From the NCBI RefSeq assembly GCF_000371785.1, contig NZ_AQUI01000002.1, forward strand, positions 4,885,352 through 4,949,351: DNA of 64,000 nucleotides, written 5' to 3'. Of the stretch, positions 11,027 through 20,073 are shown piece after piece. This DNA comes from Actinopolyspora halophila DSM 43834. Lineage in GTDB: Bacteria > Actinomycetota > Actinomycetes > Mycobacteriales > Pseudonocardiaceae. Position 1 is the first letter of the stretch. Every line of letters starts with the position of its first letter. A program made the position numbers and the translations under genes. The notes beneath the pieces were generated by a model. That model had not been told where the DNA came from. It ran no database searches and saw only the letters and a program-made list of their open reading frames with translations.

Positions 11027-11806
11027 TCACTTCTTGTCCGGAATCGGCGGAAGTTCGACTTCGTCGGGCATCGGCGGGGCCGTCCAACCACGCTCGCGGG
11101 CCTGATCGGCGCCGCGGACCGTCTCCGGGGCCGCGGAGGACGCCGCGGCGGCCTCCTCCGCGCCCGGACCGTCGAAGAACCCCGCGAGCTGACGTTCGGT
11201 GTCGCGGAAGTCGGTCAGCGGCGCCCCGCGGGTCGGAGACCGGCGTTCGCCCCGCCGCAGGGCACGGACCGTCTCCATGGCCTCGGCCACCGTCTGGTTG
11301 TCGAAGTACTCGTAGTTGACCTGCAGGACCGGGGCGAAGTCGCAGGCGGCCAGGCACTCGGCGTGCTCCAGCGTCACCGATCCCTCGGTTCCGGGGGTGC
11401 CCGCCGTTTCCTCGTGCCCGGTCCCGAGTTCCTCGGACAGCGCGCGGTATATCTCGTCACCGCCCATGGCCGCGCACAGCGTGTTGGTGCAGACGCTGAC
11501 CAGGAACTGCCCGCACGGTTGGCGCTTGTACATCGTGTAGAACGTGGCGACCGCGTTGACCTCCGCCGTGGACAGCGCGAGCTGCTCGGCGCAGAAGCTC
11601 ATCCCCTCCGCGGTGACGTGCCCCTGCACCGACTGCACCAGGTGCAGCATGGGCAGCAGCGCCGAACGCGATTCCGGATAGCGCTCCACGATGAGCCGGG
11701 CCTCGGCGCGCACCCGCTCGTCGAGAACCGTTTCCTCCGCGGTCGAGTCGGCCGTTTCGGGGCCGACCACGTGCTCGGTCGTGGTGTAGTCGAACTGCTC
11801 GGTCAT
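11027..11806 (-). CDS. nuoE: NADH-quinone oxidoreductase subunit E, 2Fe-2S
   Basis: Thioredoxin-fold subunit holding cluster N1a beside NuoF. The four ligands are visible as Cys106 and Cys111 (CTNTLC) and Cys151 and Cys155 (CLAAC). At 259 residues it is longer than the roughly 165-residue Escherichia coli protein, mainly through a C-terminal Pro/Ala/Glu-rich tail after residue 190. The ATG lies immediately after the TAG stop of nuoD with no spacer. Confidence 0.97.
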   Translation of the reverse strand: MTEQFDYTTTEHVVGPETADSTAEETVLDERVRAEARLIVERYPESRSALLPMLHLVQSVQGHVTAEGMSFCAEQLALSTAEVNAVATFYTMYKRQPCGQFLVSVCTNTLCAAMGGDEIYRALSEELGTGHEETAGTPGTEGSVTLEHAECLAACDFAPVLQVNYEYFDNQTVAEAMETVRALRRGERRSPTRGAPLTDFRDTERQLAGFFDGPGAEEAAAASSAAPETVRGADQARERGWTAPPMPDEVELPPIPDKK

Positions 11807-13159
11807 CTAACGATCCACCCCACCCATCACCGGATCGATCGAGGCAACGACGGCGATCACGTCCGCGATCAGGCCGCCTTCGGCCATCGCGGGGAACGCC
11901 TGCAAATTCACGAAGCTGGGGTCGCGCACGTGCACCCGCATCGGCCGGGTACCGCCGTCGGAGACCACGTGGTAGCCGAGCTCGCCGCGCGGCGCCTCCA
12001 CCGGGACGTAGGCCTGCCCCGGTGGGACGTCGAAGCCTTCGGTGACCAGCTTGAAGTGGTGGATCAGCGACTCCATCGACTGACCCATGATCTTGCGCAC
12101 GTGGTCGAGCGAGTTGCCCATGCCGTCCGGCCCGATCGTCAGCTGCGCGGGCCAGGCGATCTTGGGGTCGTCCACCATCACCGGCCCCGACTCCATCTTG
12201 TCCAGGCACTGCCGCACGATCCGCAGCGACTGCCTGATCTCCTCCACCCGCAGCAGGAACCGCGAGAAGCAGTCGGCGTCGTTGCTGGTCGGGACGTCGA
12301 AGTCGTACTCCTCGTAGCCGCAGTACGGCTGCACCTTGCGCAGGTCCCAGCCGAGCCCGGCCGAGCGCAGGATCGGGCCGCTGGTGCCGAGTGCCAGGCA
12401 CGCGTCCAGGGGCAGGTAGCCCACACCGCTCAACCGCTGCTTCCAGATCGGCTGTCCGGAGAACAGCTTGTCGTAGTCGGTCAGCCTGTTTTCCATGACC
12501 TTGCAGAACTCCAGGACCTTCTCCCGGTAGTTCTCCGGCAGGTCCTGGGCCACCCCGCCCGGCCGGATGAACGCGTGATTCATCCGCAGCCCGGTGAGGA
12601 ACTCCAGCAGGTGCAGCACCTCTTCCCTGTCCCTGAACCCGAGGGTCATGCCGGTGGTGGAGCCCAGCTCCATGGCACCGGTCGCCAGGAAGACCAGGTG
12701 CGAGGAGATGCGGTTCAGCTCCATCAGCAGCACCCGGATCGTCTCCGCCCGCTTGGGCGCGGAGATCCGCAGCAGCTTCTCCACTCCCATGGAGTAGGCG
12801 GCCTCGTTGTGCAGCGGCGCCAGGTAGTCCATCCGCGTGACGAAGGTGACTCCCTGGGTCCAGGTCCGGTACTCGGTGTTCTTCTCGATACCGGTGTGCA
12901 GGTAGCCGATCACCGAGCGGGCCTTGGTGACCCGCTCGCCCTCCAACTCCAGCACCAGTCGCAGCACACCGTGGGTCGAGGGGTGCTGCGGCCCCAGATT
13001 GATGACGACGCGCTCCTCCTGCTCCGCGTCGCCCAGGAAGTCCTCCCAGTCACCACCGGTGACCGTGTACACCCTTCCCTCGGTGGTCTCCCTGGCCTCG
13101 GCCGAGAACGGGTCCGCCCCTGAGCGGGCTCCGCTGTCCTGTTCGGCGTCGATACTCAT
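11807..13159 (-). CDS. nuoD: NADH-quinone oxidoreductase subunit D
   Basis: 49-kDa-type subunit of complex I that forms the quinone-binding site with NuoB, 450 residues. Diagnostic stretches are [38 protein letters not shown], the DYLAPLHNE segment and the C-terminal [14 protein letters not shown] and DPVMGGVDR. The ATG at 13157-13159 is chosen because a GAGGAGG ribosome site sits just upstream; an earlier GTG in frame would add 17 arginine-rich residues. About 40 extra residues precede the conserved domain. Confidence 0.97.
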   Translation of the reverse strand: MSIDAEQDSGARSGADPFSAEARETTEGRVYTVTGGDWEDFLGDAEQEERVVINLGPQHPSTHGVLRLVLELEGERVTKARSVIGYLHTGIEKNTEYRTWTQGVTFVTRMDYLAPLHNEAAYSMGVEKLLRISAPKRAETIRVLLMELNRISSHLVFLATGAMELGSTTGMTLGFRDREEVLHLLEFLTGLRMNHAFIRPGGVAQDLPENYREKVLEFCKVMENRLTDYDKLFSGQPIWKQRLSGVGYLPLDACLALGTSGPILRSAGLGWDLRKVQPYCGYEEYDFDVPTSNDADCFSRFLLRVEEIRQSLRIVRQCLDKMESGPVMVDDPKIAWPAQLTIGPDGMGNSLDHVRKIMGQSMESLIHHFKLVTEGFDVPPGQAYVPVEAPRGELGYHVVSDGGTRPMRVHVRDPSFVNLQAFPAMAEGGLIADVIAVVASIDPVMGGVDR

Positions 13160-13229
13160 GCGTCCTCCTCGAACAGCGCGACCGGCCGGGCGGCGGCCCG
13201 GTGATCGCACCCGACGGATTCACACCCGT

Positions 13230-13979
13230 TCACGTGTAGGACCTGCGCTGATCGGGCGGGGGCACCTCGGCGCCCTTGTACTCCACCGGAATGCCGCCGA
13301 GCGGGTAGTCCTTCCGCTGCGGATGCCCCTCCCAGTCGTCCGGCATGAGGATGCGGGTCAGCGCGGGGTGGTCGTCGTAGACGATTCCGTACATGTCCCA
13401 CGCCTCGCGTTCCTGGAAGTCGGCCGTGGGGTACACGTCCACCACCGAGGGGATCCGCGGGTCCTCGACGTCGACGGCCACCTCCACCCGGATCCTCCGC
13501 CGGTAGGTCATGGACGTGAGGTGGCAGACCGAGTGCAGCCGTTGCGGGACATCGGGCCCGTAGTCCACACCGGACAGACTGCTGCAGAACTCGAACCGCA
13601 GGTCCGGCTCGTCCCGGAAAGTGCGGCAGATCTCGAGCAGATGCCTCCTGTCGACGTAGAAAGTGATCTCGCCTCTGTCCACGGTGATGCGCAACACCGC
13701 GTCGGAGGGGATCCCCCGCCTGCTCATCCCGTCGAACAGACCGTCCGCGACCTCGTCGAACCAGCCGCCGAAGGGACGTTCCGCGGCGGGCGGCACGTAG
13801 GCGGGCACCCGCAGACCGCCGTAGCCCGAGGTGTCCCCGGTGCCCGTTACACCGAACATCCCCTCGCGGGCGCGTCCGGCGACCATCCGCTGCTCGTCGG
13901 CGCCCGGGTCCTGTTCGGGCGGACCGCTGTGTTCCGCCGCGGTCTCGGGAAGACCGCCCGCGGTACCGTCACCGCTCAT
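13230..13979 (-). CDS. nuoC: NADH-quinone oxidoreductase subunit C
   Basis: 30-kDa-type subunit of the complex I peripheral arm, separate from NuoD here as in other actinobacteria. The conserved motif EREAWDMYGIVYDDHPALTRILMPDDWEGHPQRKDYPL is fully recognisable. About 75 N-terminal residues are variable and rich in Gly/Glu. The ATG at 13977-13979, with GGTGA six bases upstream, is preferred over a TTG two codons earlier. It lies six bases after the nuoB stop. Confidence 0.95.
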   Translation of the reverse strand: MSGDGTAGGLPETAAEHSGPPEQDPGADEQRMVAGRAREGMFGVTGTGDTSGYGGLRVPAYVPPAAERPFGGWFDEVADGLFDGMSRRGIPSDAVLRITVDRGEITFYVDRRHLLEICRTFRDEPDLRFEFCSSLSGVDYGPDVPQRLHSVCHLTSMTYRRRIRVEVAVDVEDPRIPSVVDVYPTADFQEREAWDMYGIVYDDHPALTRILMPDDWEGHPQRKDYPLGGIPVEYKGAEVPPPDQRRSYT

Positions 13980-13985
13980 CGACAA

Positions 13986-14690
13986 TCACCTACCCGTCGA
14001 CTTCTCTTCGCGTCGCCGCTCGTCCCCGGAATCGCCACCGGGAGGCAGGCTCTCCACGCCGGCGGCGCCCAGCGCGCCCTCGGCACCCATCTCGCGCCGC
14101 TGCGCGTCCTGCTGCCTCTCGGCCATCCGACGCTTGCCCGCCCGCTTCGGGGCGTACTTCTCCGAGGAGGCGGTGAGCTCCGTGCGCTGCCCCTCCTCGA
14201 CCTGGACCGCGGCACGCTTGCCGTTGATCGGCTCGTCCATGACCTTGGCGTGCAGCTTGAGGATCGCGTCGAGCAGCATCTCCGGACGGGGAGGACACCC
14301 GGGCAGGTACATGTCCACCGGAACCACGTGGTCCACGCCCTGCACCACCGCGTAGTTGTTGAACATCCCTCCGGTGGAGGCGCACACGCCCATCGCGAGC
14401 ACCCAGCGGGGCTCGGGCATCTGGTCGTAGATCTGACGCAGCACCGGCGCCATCTTGTTGGTGACCCGCCCCGCCACGATCATCAGATCGGCCTGGCGCG
14501 GGGTGGCCGAGAATCTCTCCATTCCGAACCGCGCGATGTCGTAACGGGATCCGCCCACCGTCATCATCTCGATCGCGCAGCAGGCCAACCCGAAGGTCGC
14601 CGGCCACATCGACGTCTTGCGGGTCCAGTTGACGAGTTTTTCCACATTGGCCAGCAGGATGCCGTTGGGCAGGCTTTCCTCAAGCCCCAT
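13986..14690 (-). CDS. nuoB: NADH-quinone oxidoreductase subunit B
   Basis: PSST-type subunit carrying cluster N2, the last iron-sulfur centre before the quinone. Ligand motifs are visible: adjacent cysteines in [10 protein letters not shown], the cysteine in [10 protein letters not shown] and the one in [11 protein letters not shown]. The conserved domain ends near residue 180; a charged Arg/Glu/Gln-rich tail of about 55 residues follows. The ATG at 14688-14690 (MGLEES) matches family N-termini and has an AGGGAG ribosome site seven bases upstream. Unusually for this operon, about 310 bases separate it from nuoA. Confidence 0.97.
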   Translation of the reverse strand: MGLEESLPNGILLANVEKLVNWTRKTSMWPATFGLACCAIEMMTVGGSRYDIARFGMERFSATPRQADLMIVAGRVTNKMAPVLRQIYDQMPEPRWVLAMGVCASTGGMFNNYAVVQGVDHVVPVDMYLPGCPPRPEMLLDAILKLHAKVMDEPINGKRAAVQVEEGQRTELTASSEKYAPKRAGKRRMAERQQDAQRREMGAEGALGAAGVESLPPGGDSGDERRREEKSTGR

Positions 14691-14999
14691 CTCGGCACTC
14701 CCTTCCACGAGTAGCCCCGCCCCGCGGGACGACGCCGATCCGGACGTCTCCGCGAGCCGTCACCGCGCTCATCGAGGTCTTCCGATCAAGTTGAAGGCTG
14801 GATCCCGGTGACCTTCGGCGCGGCAGCGCCGAACCGGCCACCCTGTCCACCGGCACCGTCGCGGGTTCACCCGCCTCGCGCTCTCGCGAGGGCGGCCCGA
14901 CGTGGCGCAGATGGCTACTCGATGTCGGGCACCCGCTGCGAGAGCCGGTGGGAGGTTCCGCTGAACGGGCACCTCGGCAACCGAAACGGCGCAACTTCA
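14691..14999. repeat. nuoA-nuoB gap holding a dispersed structured repeat
   Basis: This is the longest gap inside the nuo operon. It contains an 8-bp hairpin, TTCGGCGC/GCGCCGAA (14814-14833), of a type also seen at 48590, 54275 and 62021. It then holds a nested structure: an outer stem GCTCTCGC (14880-14887) with GCGAGAGC (14938-14945), and an inner stem GCCCGAC (14895-14901) with GTCGGGC (14924-14930). A second copy with the same architecture lies at 36612-36680. An open frame starts at the TGATG junction with nuoA (ATG at 14997-14999, minus), but its product is low-complexity Arg/Ser/Pro and looks non-coding. Confidence 0.7.
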
Positions 15000-15365
15000 T
15001 CAGTCCCAATCGAAGCCACCACGCCGCCACACGTAGAGATCGGCGAACCCGAACGTGACGATGAAGAGGATCACCGCGACCACGCCGTAGAGACCGAGCG
15101 CGTCGGCGGAGACCGCGTACGGGAACAGGAAGACCATCTCGATGTCGAAGAGGATGAACATCATCGCCGTCAGGTAGTAGGCGACCGGCATCCGGCCGCC
15201 TCCCCCGACCGGCTGCGGCGAGGGTTCGATACCGCACTCGTAAGCGTCGAGCTTGGCCCTGTTGTACCGGCGCGGACCGACCAACGGCGCGATCGCGACC
15301 GAGAACACGGCGAAACCGAACGCCAACGCGAACATCAGCACCAGCGGGATGTATGGATCCAGCAC
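15000..15365 (-). CDS. nuoA: NADH-quinone oxidoreductase subunit A
   Basis: First gene of the nuo operon, a three-helix membrane subunit of complex I. The 121-residue product has the family hallmarks KLDAYECGIEP and YYLTAMMFILFDIEMVFLFPYAV, the latter with the conserved FDIE. The GTG at 15363-15365 (VLDPYIPLVL) is preceded by AAGGAGG eight bases upstream; the longer open frame would add 30 non-hydrophobic residues. The promoter should lie in 15366-15526, where a candidate Rex operator is found. Confidence 0.97.
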   Translation of the reverse strand: MLDPYIPLVLMFALAFGFAVFSVAIAPLVGPRRYNRAKLDAYECGIEPSPQPVGGGGRMPVAYYLTAMMFILFDIEMVFLFPYAVSADALGLYGVVAVILFIVTFGFADLYVWRRGGFDWD

Positions 15366-15478
15366 CGTGCCCGCCTCCTTACTCCAGTTCCCGCGACGCC
15401 CCCGAGCGAACTCGGTGACCGTTATTCGGCACTGTATGCGGTCGGTCGGGCCCATCCCGTAGTGAGGTGAACCTAACT

Positions 15479-15496
15479 TTATGAATTACCGCACAA
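15479..15496. promoter_or_regulatory. candidate Rex operator upstream of nuoA (weak)
   Basis: TTATGAATTACCGCACAA matches 11 of the 14 specified positions of the Rex consensus TTGTGAAnnnnTTCACAA. It lies about 115 bases upstream of the nuoA start, in the only gap where the nuo promoter can be. In Streptomyces coelicolor, Rex sites are known upstream of nuo, cyd and rex-hem genes. With three mismatches this is a candidate, supported mostly by context. Confidence 0.45.
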
Positions 15497-15526
15497 AGCC
15501 GGTGGAATCTGATCAGACACGACCCC

Positions 15527-16825
15527 TCAGGCGCTAGGCGTGAGCCGAGTCGTGGCACTTATCACACGGTCCATCGCGTCACCGCCCCTCCGGTCGTAGA
15601 GGTTGGCCAGCAGCTTGAGCACGAAGCGCATCAGGGTCACCCGCGGCAGACCGTGCTTGGTGGCCATGCTCATCACGGTCGGGTGACCGATGAGCCTGCT
15701 GAACAGATTTCCCATGCGGAAGTAACCGCCGAGCGACTCGGCGACCGCGTCCGGGTAGCGGGCCAGCGCCCGCTCGCGGGCCATCCCCTCGGGCCGGGCC
15801 CTGGCCTGCACCACGCACTCGGCGGCCAGGCGCGCCGACTCCATGGCGTAGGCGATCCCCTCGCCGTTGAACGGATTGACCATTCCACCGGAGTCACCCA
15901 CCAGCAGGAGGCCGGAACCGTAGTGCGGCTTGCGGTTGAATCCCATGGGCAGCGCGGCCCCGCCGATCTTGCCCGTCGCGTTTTCCTCCCGCAGCCCCCA
16001 GTCGTCGGGGGTTCCTTCCAGCCAGGTGCGCAGCAGGGAGCGGTAGTCGGTCTTGCCGTAGGCCTTCGAGGTGGAAAGGACCCCGAGCCCGACGTTGACC
16101 GTGCCGTCCCCCATGCCGAAGATCCAGCCGTATCCGGGCAGCAGCTTCGACTCCTCCGGGTTGGAGCGGTCCCAGAGCTCCAGGTGCGACTCCAGGTAGT
16201 CGTCAGCGGTGCGCGGACTCTCGTAGTAGCGCCGGACCGCCACCCCCATCGGGCGGTCCTCCTTGCGCTGCAAGCCCATGGACAGCGCGAGCCTTCCGGA
16301 GACCCCGTCGCAGGAGATCACCAGCGGAGCCCGGTAGGTGACCTCGGCCCGCTCCGGCCCCGACTTGGCGTGCACCCCGGCGATCCGGCCGGTGCGCTCG
16401 TCGGTGAGGGCCGAGTTCACCGAGGTACGTTCCACCAGCCGGGCCCCCGCCTGCTGCGCGTGCCGCACGAGGAGATCGTCGAAGTCGTGCCGGGGACGCA
16501 CCAGCCCGTAGGGCGGGTACTCGGCCAGGTTCGGCCAGTCCAGCTCCAGGCGGACCCCACCGCCGACCACGCGCAGTCCCCTGTTGTGCAGCCAGCCCGC
16601 CTCCTCGCGAGTGTCCACCCCGAGGTCGATGAGTTCCTTGACCCCACGTGGGGTGATGCCGTCGCCGCACACCTTCTCCCGGGGGAAAGCGCTCTTCTCC
16701 AGCACGAGCACGTCCAGTCCCGCCTTGGCGAGGTAGGCCGCGGCCGTGGCCCCCGCCGGTCCCGCTCCGACGACGATCACCTCGGCGTCATCGGCGTTTC
16801 CTGTTCGACCGGGGGTCGTTGTCAT
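15527..16825 (-). CDS. menJ: geranylgeranyl-reductase-family flavoprotein, probable menaquinone reductase MenJ
   Basis: FAD-dependent oxidoreductase of 432 residues. The N-terminal dinucleotide motif VIVVGAGPAGATAAAYLAKAG, the EKVCGDGITPRG motif of geranylgeranyl reductases and the second FAD motif LLVGDSGGMVNPFNGEGIAYAMESARLAA are visible. The mycobacterial relative MenJ (Rv0561c) saturates one isoprene unit of menaquinone. Placement between menG and the nuo operon supports that role. A related role in saturating other prenyl chains cannot be excluded. The ATG at 16823-16825 has an AAGGAG site just upstream. A strong Rex-operator-like sequence lies about 110 bases upstream. Confidence 0.85.
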   Translation of the reverse strand: MTTTPGRTGNADDAEVIVVGAGPAGATAAAYLAKAGLDVLVLEKSAFPREKVCGDGITPRGVKELIDLGVDTREEAGWLHNRGLRVVGGGVRLELDWPNLAEYPPYGLVRPRHDFDDLLVRHAQQAGARLVERTSVNSALTDERTGRIAGVHAKSGPERAEVTYRAPLVISCDGVSGRLALSMGLQRKEDRPMGVAVRRYYESPRTADDYLESHLELWDRSNPEESKLLPGYGWIFGMGDGTVNVGLGVLSTSKAYGKTDYRSLLRTWLEGTPDDWGLREENATGKIGGAALPMGFNRKPHYGSGLLLVGDSGGMVNPFNGEGIAYAMESARLAAECVVQARARPEGMARERALARYPDAVAESLGGYFRMGNLFSRLIGHPTVMSMATKHGLPRVTLMRFVLKLLANLYDRRGGDAMDRVISATTRLTPSA

Positions 16826-17373
16826 GACACTCCTTGTGTTCGCTGTTTCCCGAACCGGTAGGAACCGGTTCGACCGTCACAACGCGCCGGAGCGTCTTCG
16901 GCACCCTCTTTTCGCAGGCCTTCGGACGTCCGCCACTTGTGAACGAGTTCACTAGCAAGTCTAGGACGGACATCTCGCACGATCGAGGCATCAGGAGCAC
17001 ACGTCTCGCGATGACACCGCGCACACGTGGCGGTTCCGCGCGGAACATTCACCCTGGAACGGCTCCGGAAAGTGCGTTTCGGGCGAAACGTCCGCTTCGC
17101 GGTCGCGGGTCCCGAAGGAGACGGGACGCGGGTGCCCGGGGGGAGGCTCCACCAACCGAGCTGTCGAACTCCCGTCAGGAACTTCCATCAGAAGACACTG
17201 CGTTCGACGCGAGCGCTTGGAGCCCAGGAAGAACGAGGAGCTCCGGTGCGTGAGTCGGATGCATCGCAAGGCGGGGAGCGCACGTGGCGCAGGCCGCTAC
17301 TCGAGATGCCCTCCAACGCTGGCAAGGCGCCGACTCACGTGACGGCTACCCGAGGCGGCTACGCAGAGTCCCG
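16826..17373. other. 548-base gap between menJ and menG
   Basis: No convincing gene here; frames that cross it are low complexity. It holds a double palindromic motif just upstream of menJ (GAACCGGT at 16852-16859 facing ACCGGTTC at 16864-16871), the Rex-like site at 16937-16954, and near menG a 10-bp inverted repeat CGTGAGTCGG/CCGACTCACG (arms near 17250 and 17330). The loop of that repeat shares the string ACGTGGCGCAG with the nuoA-nuoB repeat. The menJ promoter should lie near the Rex-like site. Confidence 0.6.
16937..16954. promoter_or_regulatory. candidate Rex operator upstream of menJ (strong)
   Basis: TTGTGAACGAGTTCACTA matches 13 of 14 specified positions of TTGTGAAnnnnTTCACAA and contains the core GTGAAC-GA-GTTCAC. 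It lies 112 bases upstream of the menJ ATG. Rex releases such sites when NADH rises. If functional, it would place menaquinone side-chain reduction under the same redox control as complex I and heme synthesis. Confidence 0.65.
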
Positions 17374-18069
17374 TTATGAGTCATGAGGTTTGACGGCCCG
17401 GTGCACGGCGACGATCCCCCCGGTCAGGTCACGCCAGGCCACCTCCGACCAGCCGGCACGGCCGATCTCGGCGGCCAACTTCGGCTGGTCCGGCCAGGCC
17501 AGGATCGACTCGGCCAGATACACGTAGGCGTCCGGGTTGCTCGAGACGGCACGGGCCACCGGCGGCACCGCGCGCAGGGCGAGGTTGCGGTAAACGGCAC
17601 GCAACGCCTGCCGGGTGGGGGTGGAGAACTCGCAGATCACCAGTCTGCCACCCGGGCGGACCACCCGAGCCATCTCCCGCAGGCCCGCCGCGGTGTCCGC
17701 CAGGTTGCGCAGGCCGAACAGCATCGCCACCCCGTCGAAGGTCTCGTCGGCGAAGGGCAGGCTCAGCGCGTCGGCTGCGACCATGGGCAGCCCCCTGCCG
17801 TAACCCGCCGAGAGCATCCCGAAGGAGAAATCGGCGGCCACGCACTTCGCCCCCGAACGGGCGAACTCGGCGGTGGACACACCGGTTCCCGCGGCCAGGT
17901 CCAGGATGCGCTCCCCGCTCGTGGGGGACAGCGCGCGCCGGGTGACTTCCCTCCAGTACCGGTCCAGCCCGAGCGAGAGCACCGTGTTGGCGAGGTCGTA
18001 GCGGCGGGCGACGTCGTCGAACATCGCGGCCACGGCACGCGGATCCCTGTCCAGGTCGGCACGAGACAC
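17374..18069 (-). CDS. menG: demethylmenaquinone methyltransferase MenG (UbiE family)
   Basis: SAM-dependent methyltransferase for the last step of menaquinone synthesis, 231 residues. It shows [25 protein letters not shown], typical of UbiE/MenG N-termini, the SAM-binding motif [16 protein letters not shown], the FGLRNLAD motif and [15 protein letters not shown]. The start is the GTG at 18067-18069, with no strong ribosome site. It is transcribed leftward towards menJ, but the 548-base gap suggests separate promoters. Confidence 0.93.
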   Translation of the reverse strand: MSRADLDRDPRAVAAMFDDVARRYDLANTVLSLGLDRYWREVTRRALSPTSGERILDLAAGTGVSTAEFARSGAKCVAADFSFGMLSAGYGRGLPMVAADALSLPFADETFDGVAMLFGLRNLADTAAGLREMARVVRPGGRLVICEFSTPTRQALRAVYRNLALRAVPPVARAVSSNPDAYVYLAESILAWPDQPKLAAEIGRAGWSEVAWRDLTGGIVAVHRAVKPHDS

Positions 18070-18237
18070 ACCCGCAGCCTACGTCCCGGCTCGCCCCGTC
18101 CGGTGAGCGGTTCCGCTCGGCCTTTCCCGCCCGGCACCGCCCGCGCGGTGCTGGCGGTGCTGTTTTGACCGGAACATCTTCTGGTGTCCACCCGCACGTA
18201 GCCTGCTCGTCACTCCGCGAAGCGACCATGTGTCGGG

Positions 18238-19122
18238 ATGGACGTCACTTCTTCCCAACGGGCCGGGCGCGCGGAACCGGCGCTGGTGTCGCACGCCCTG
18301 GAAACAGCGGGCCGCCTGGCCAACGAAGCCGCCGACGTCATCACGGCCACGGCGGGCAAGGACCTCCGGTCCCCGCAGGCCGCCGATCCGCCGTTCGACT
18401 GGGTGACCGACACCGGCCGCACCCTCGAGCGGCACACCCGGCGGATCCTCGCCGACAACTTCCCCGGCGTCCCCGTTCTCGGGGACGAGTTCGACGCTTC
18501 CACGTTCGGCGACGACGCCGCGGGTCTGCGGTGGGTCGTCGATCCGGTGGACGGGACGGCGAACTACGCGGCCGGGGTGCCCTGGTGCGCCTACAGCCTC
18601 GCCATGCTGGACGACCACGGTCCGGTGGTCGGGGTGGTCGCCGATCCGTACCGCACGCAGATCTACGCCGCGGCACGGGGCAGGGGGATGCGCGCCAACG
18701 GCACGCCGGTGCGGCTGGGGGAACGCCGCCGGGACGGTTCGGGGCTCGTCTGCACCGAGTTCACCAGGTACGGCCCCTGGGAGGGCATGGACCGCTTCAT
18801 AACCAACGCCGCGGCCGACCAGGTCGGCGTGCGGGTGCTCGGCTCGCCCGCGCTGGCCATCACCCAGGTGGCGCTGGGGCAGGCGACCGCCGCCGTCCTG
18901 CCGACCTACGGCGAGTGGGACGTGGCGGGCGCGCTCGCCCTCGCCGTCGAGGCCGGGGCCACCGTGCTGGACCGGAACGGGCACCCGGCCACCCTGCCCA
19001 GGGACGGCCTGCTGGTTGCCGCTCCCGAGATGACCGCGACCGCCTTCGGGTGGTGGCGGCGGGCCTCGCAGGCCGTCGCGGAGACACCGGGGGCCGCAGC
19101 GGTTCCCGGAACACCGGAGTAG
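18238..19122 (+). CDS. inositol monophosphatase family protein
   Basis: Metal-dependent phosphatase of the IMPase/FIG superfamily, 294 residues. The metal-binding signature WVVDPVDGTANYAAGVP is at about residue 99, an upstream acidic site appears as LGDEFDA, and the C-terminal metal motif GEWDVAGALALAVEAGA is intact, so it should be active. The substrate cannot be read from sequence: inositol phosphate, histidinol phosphate and others are possible. It is divergent from menG across about 170 bases. The ATG at 18238 is used; no strong ribosome site was seen. Confidence 0.85.
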   Translation: MDVTSSQRAGRAEPALVSHALETAGRLANEAADVITATAGKDLRSPQAADPPFDWVTDTGRTLERHTRRILADNFPGVPVLGDEFDASTFGDDAAGLRWVVDPVDGTANYAAGVPWCAYSLAMLDDHGPVVGVVADPYRTQIYAAARGRGMRANGTPVRLGERRRDGSGLVCTEFTRYGPWEGMDRFITNAAADQVGVRVLGSPALAITQVALGQATAAVLPTYGEWDVAGALALAVEAGATVLDRNGHPATLPRDGLLVAAPEMTATAFGWWRRASQAVAETPGAAAVPGTPE

Positions 19123-19195
19123 GCAGGCACCGGGTCGGAGACCGCTCCGCTGCCCCGCCGGATCGCCCGCCGGTTCGGAGGGCCCCGCGCCGGCT

Positions 19196-19870
19196 TCAGC
19201 GAGTCTCGACCAACGACCCGGCCTCCGCGGAACGCGGCCGCGTTCGCTCCTGCCGCGCGGCGAGGATCTCCGACATCGAGGGCAGCAGGGGGAACCGCTC
19301 CCGCAACCCGGCGATCCGGGTCTGCGCGTGATCCGGGTCGGTTTCGGCGCTGAGCTCGGCCACCACCTCGGTAAGCCGGTCGGCGAAACTCGTGAACACG
19401 GCGGAGGCCTCCCGCAACTGACGGTGCAACCGCCGCGACGTGGCTCGCCGCGTCGAGCTCCCCTGCTCCGCGGAGACCTCCCCACCCGCGGCCGGCTCCG
19501 CCTCCGGAGCGGCGGAGTCGAACTCGCGCCCCAGCTCCACCAGCGTCCGCACCGTGGGCAGTTCGGCGTCCATCCGGTAGACCACCTGCCGCAGCCCACG
19601 ACGCACCGGCAGCGAGGAGACCGTGTCGGCCGCGCGCACTGCCCGGCGAACTGCCTGCTCACAACGATTGAGCTCACACAACCACCGATCCCGGTGCTGG
19701 TTCGAGCACTGCTCGCCTTCCGGGACCACCTCCGCGGCTGGCGACGTTCGTCGTTGCTCGCGCCGCCCTCGCGCGGGTTCACTCGACGAGCGGCGGAACG
19801 ACAGCCCGAGCAGCGTTCCGAACGCCCCCGCGAGCAGCGCCACGATCAGGTGCGTCACGAATCCGCTCAT
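19196..19870 (-). CDS. hypothetical protein with N-terminal membrane anchor
   Basis: Protein of 224 residues not recognised as a known family. Residues 4-25 (VTHLIVALLAGAFGTLLGLSF) form one membrane helix followed by arginines, then a mostly helical cytoplasmic part rich in Arg and Glu. It has two cysteines near residues 54-65. It is convergent with the IMPase gene across about 70 bases. No function is proposed. Confidence 0.65.
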   Translation of the reverse strand: MSGFVTHLIVALLAGAFGTLLGLSFRRSSSEPARGRREQRRTSPAAEVVPEGEQCSNQHRDRWLCELNRCEQAVRRAVRAADTVSSLPVRRGLRQVVYRMDAELPTVRTLVELGREFDSAAPEAEPAAGGEVSAEQGSSTRRATSRRLHRQLREASAVFTSFADRLTEVVAELSAETDPDHAQTRIAGLRERFPLLPSMSEILAARQERTRPRSAEAGSLVETR

Positions 19871-20073
19871 TGTTCGCGGTGCCCTTCACTCGACTCCCCC
19901 ATGGCCGTGTGCGGCGCGCATTACGCCATCCGACAACTGTGCATCACGCGGAAGGAGCGCGGCTTGGGGAAAAGTACTCAAATAGCGGGACGCACCTTCC
20001 CGTGCTCACGAAGCTCTCCGGGACCATCGCCGCGGGCGGGTGAACGCCCGGGGGTGAACGGGCTCCGGAGGAT

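Noticed and set aside
14691-14999. Extra small gene between nuoA and nuoB starting at a TGATG overlap
   Set aside because: The frame is Arg/Ser/Pro-rich, overlaps the structured repeat, and has no ribosome site beyond the overlap; the repeat explains it better.
15462-15480. DtxR/IdeR iron-box-like sequence near the nuoA promoter
   Set aside because: One half (TGAACCTAA) is close to consensus but the other is poor; by eye about 12 of 19 positions match, too weak to claim.
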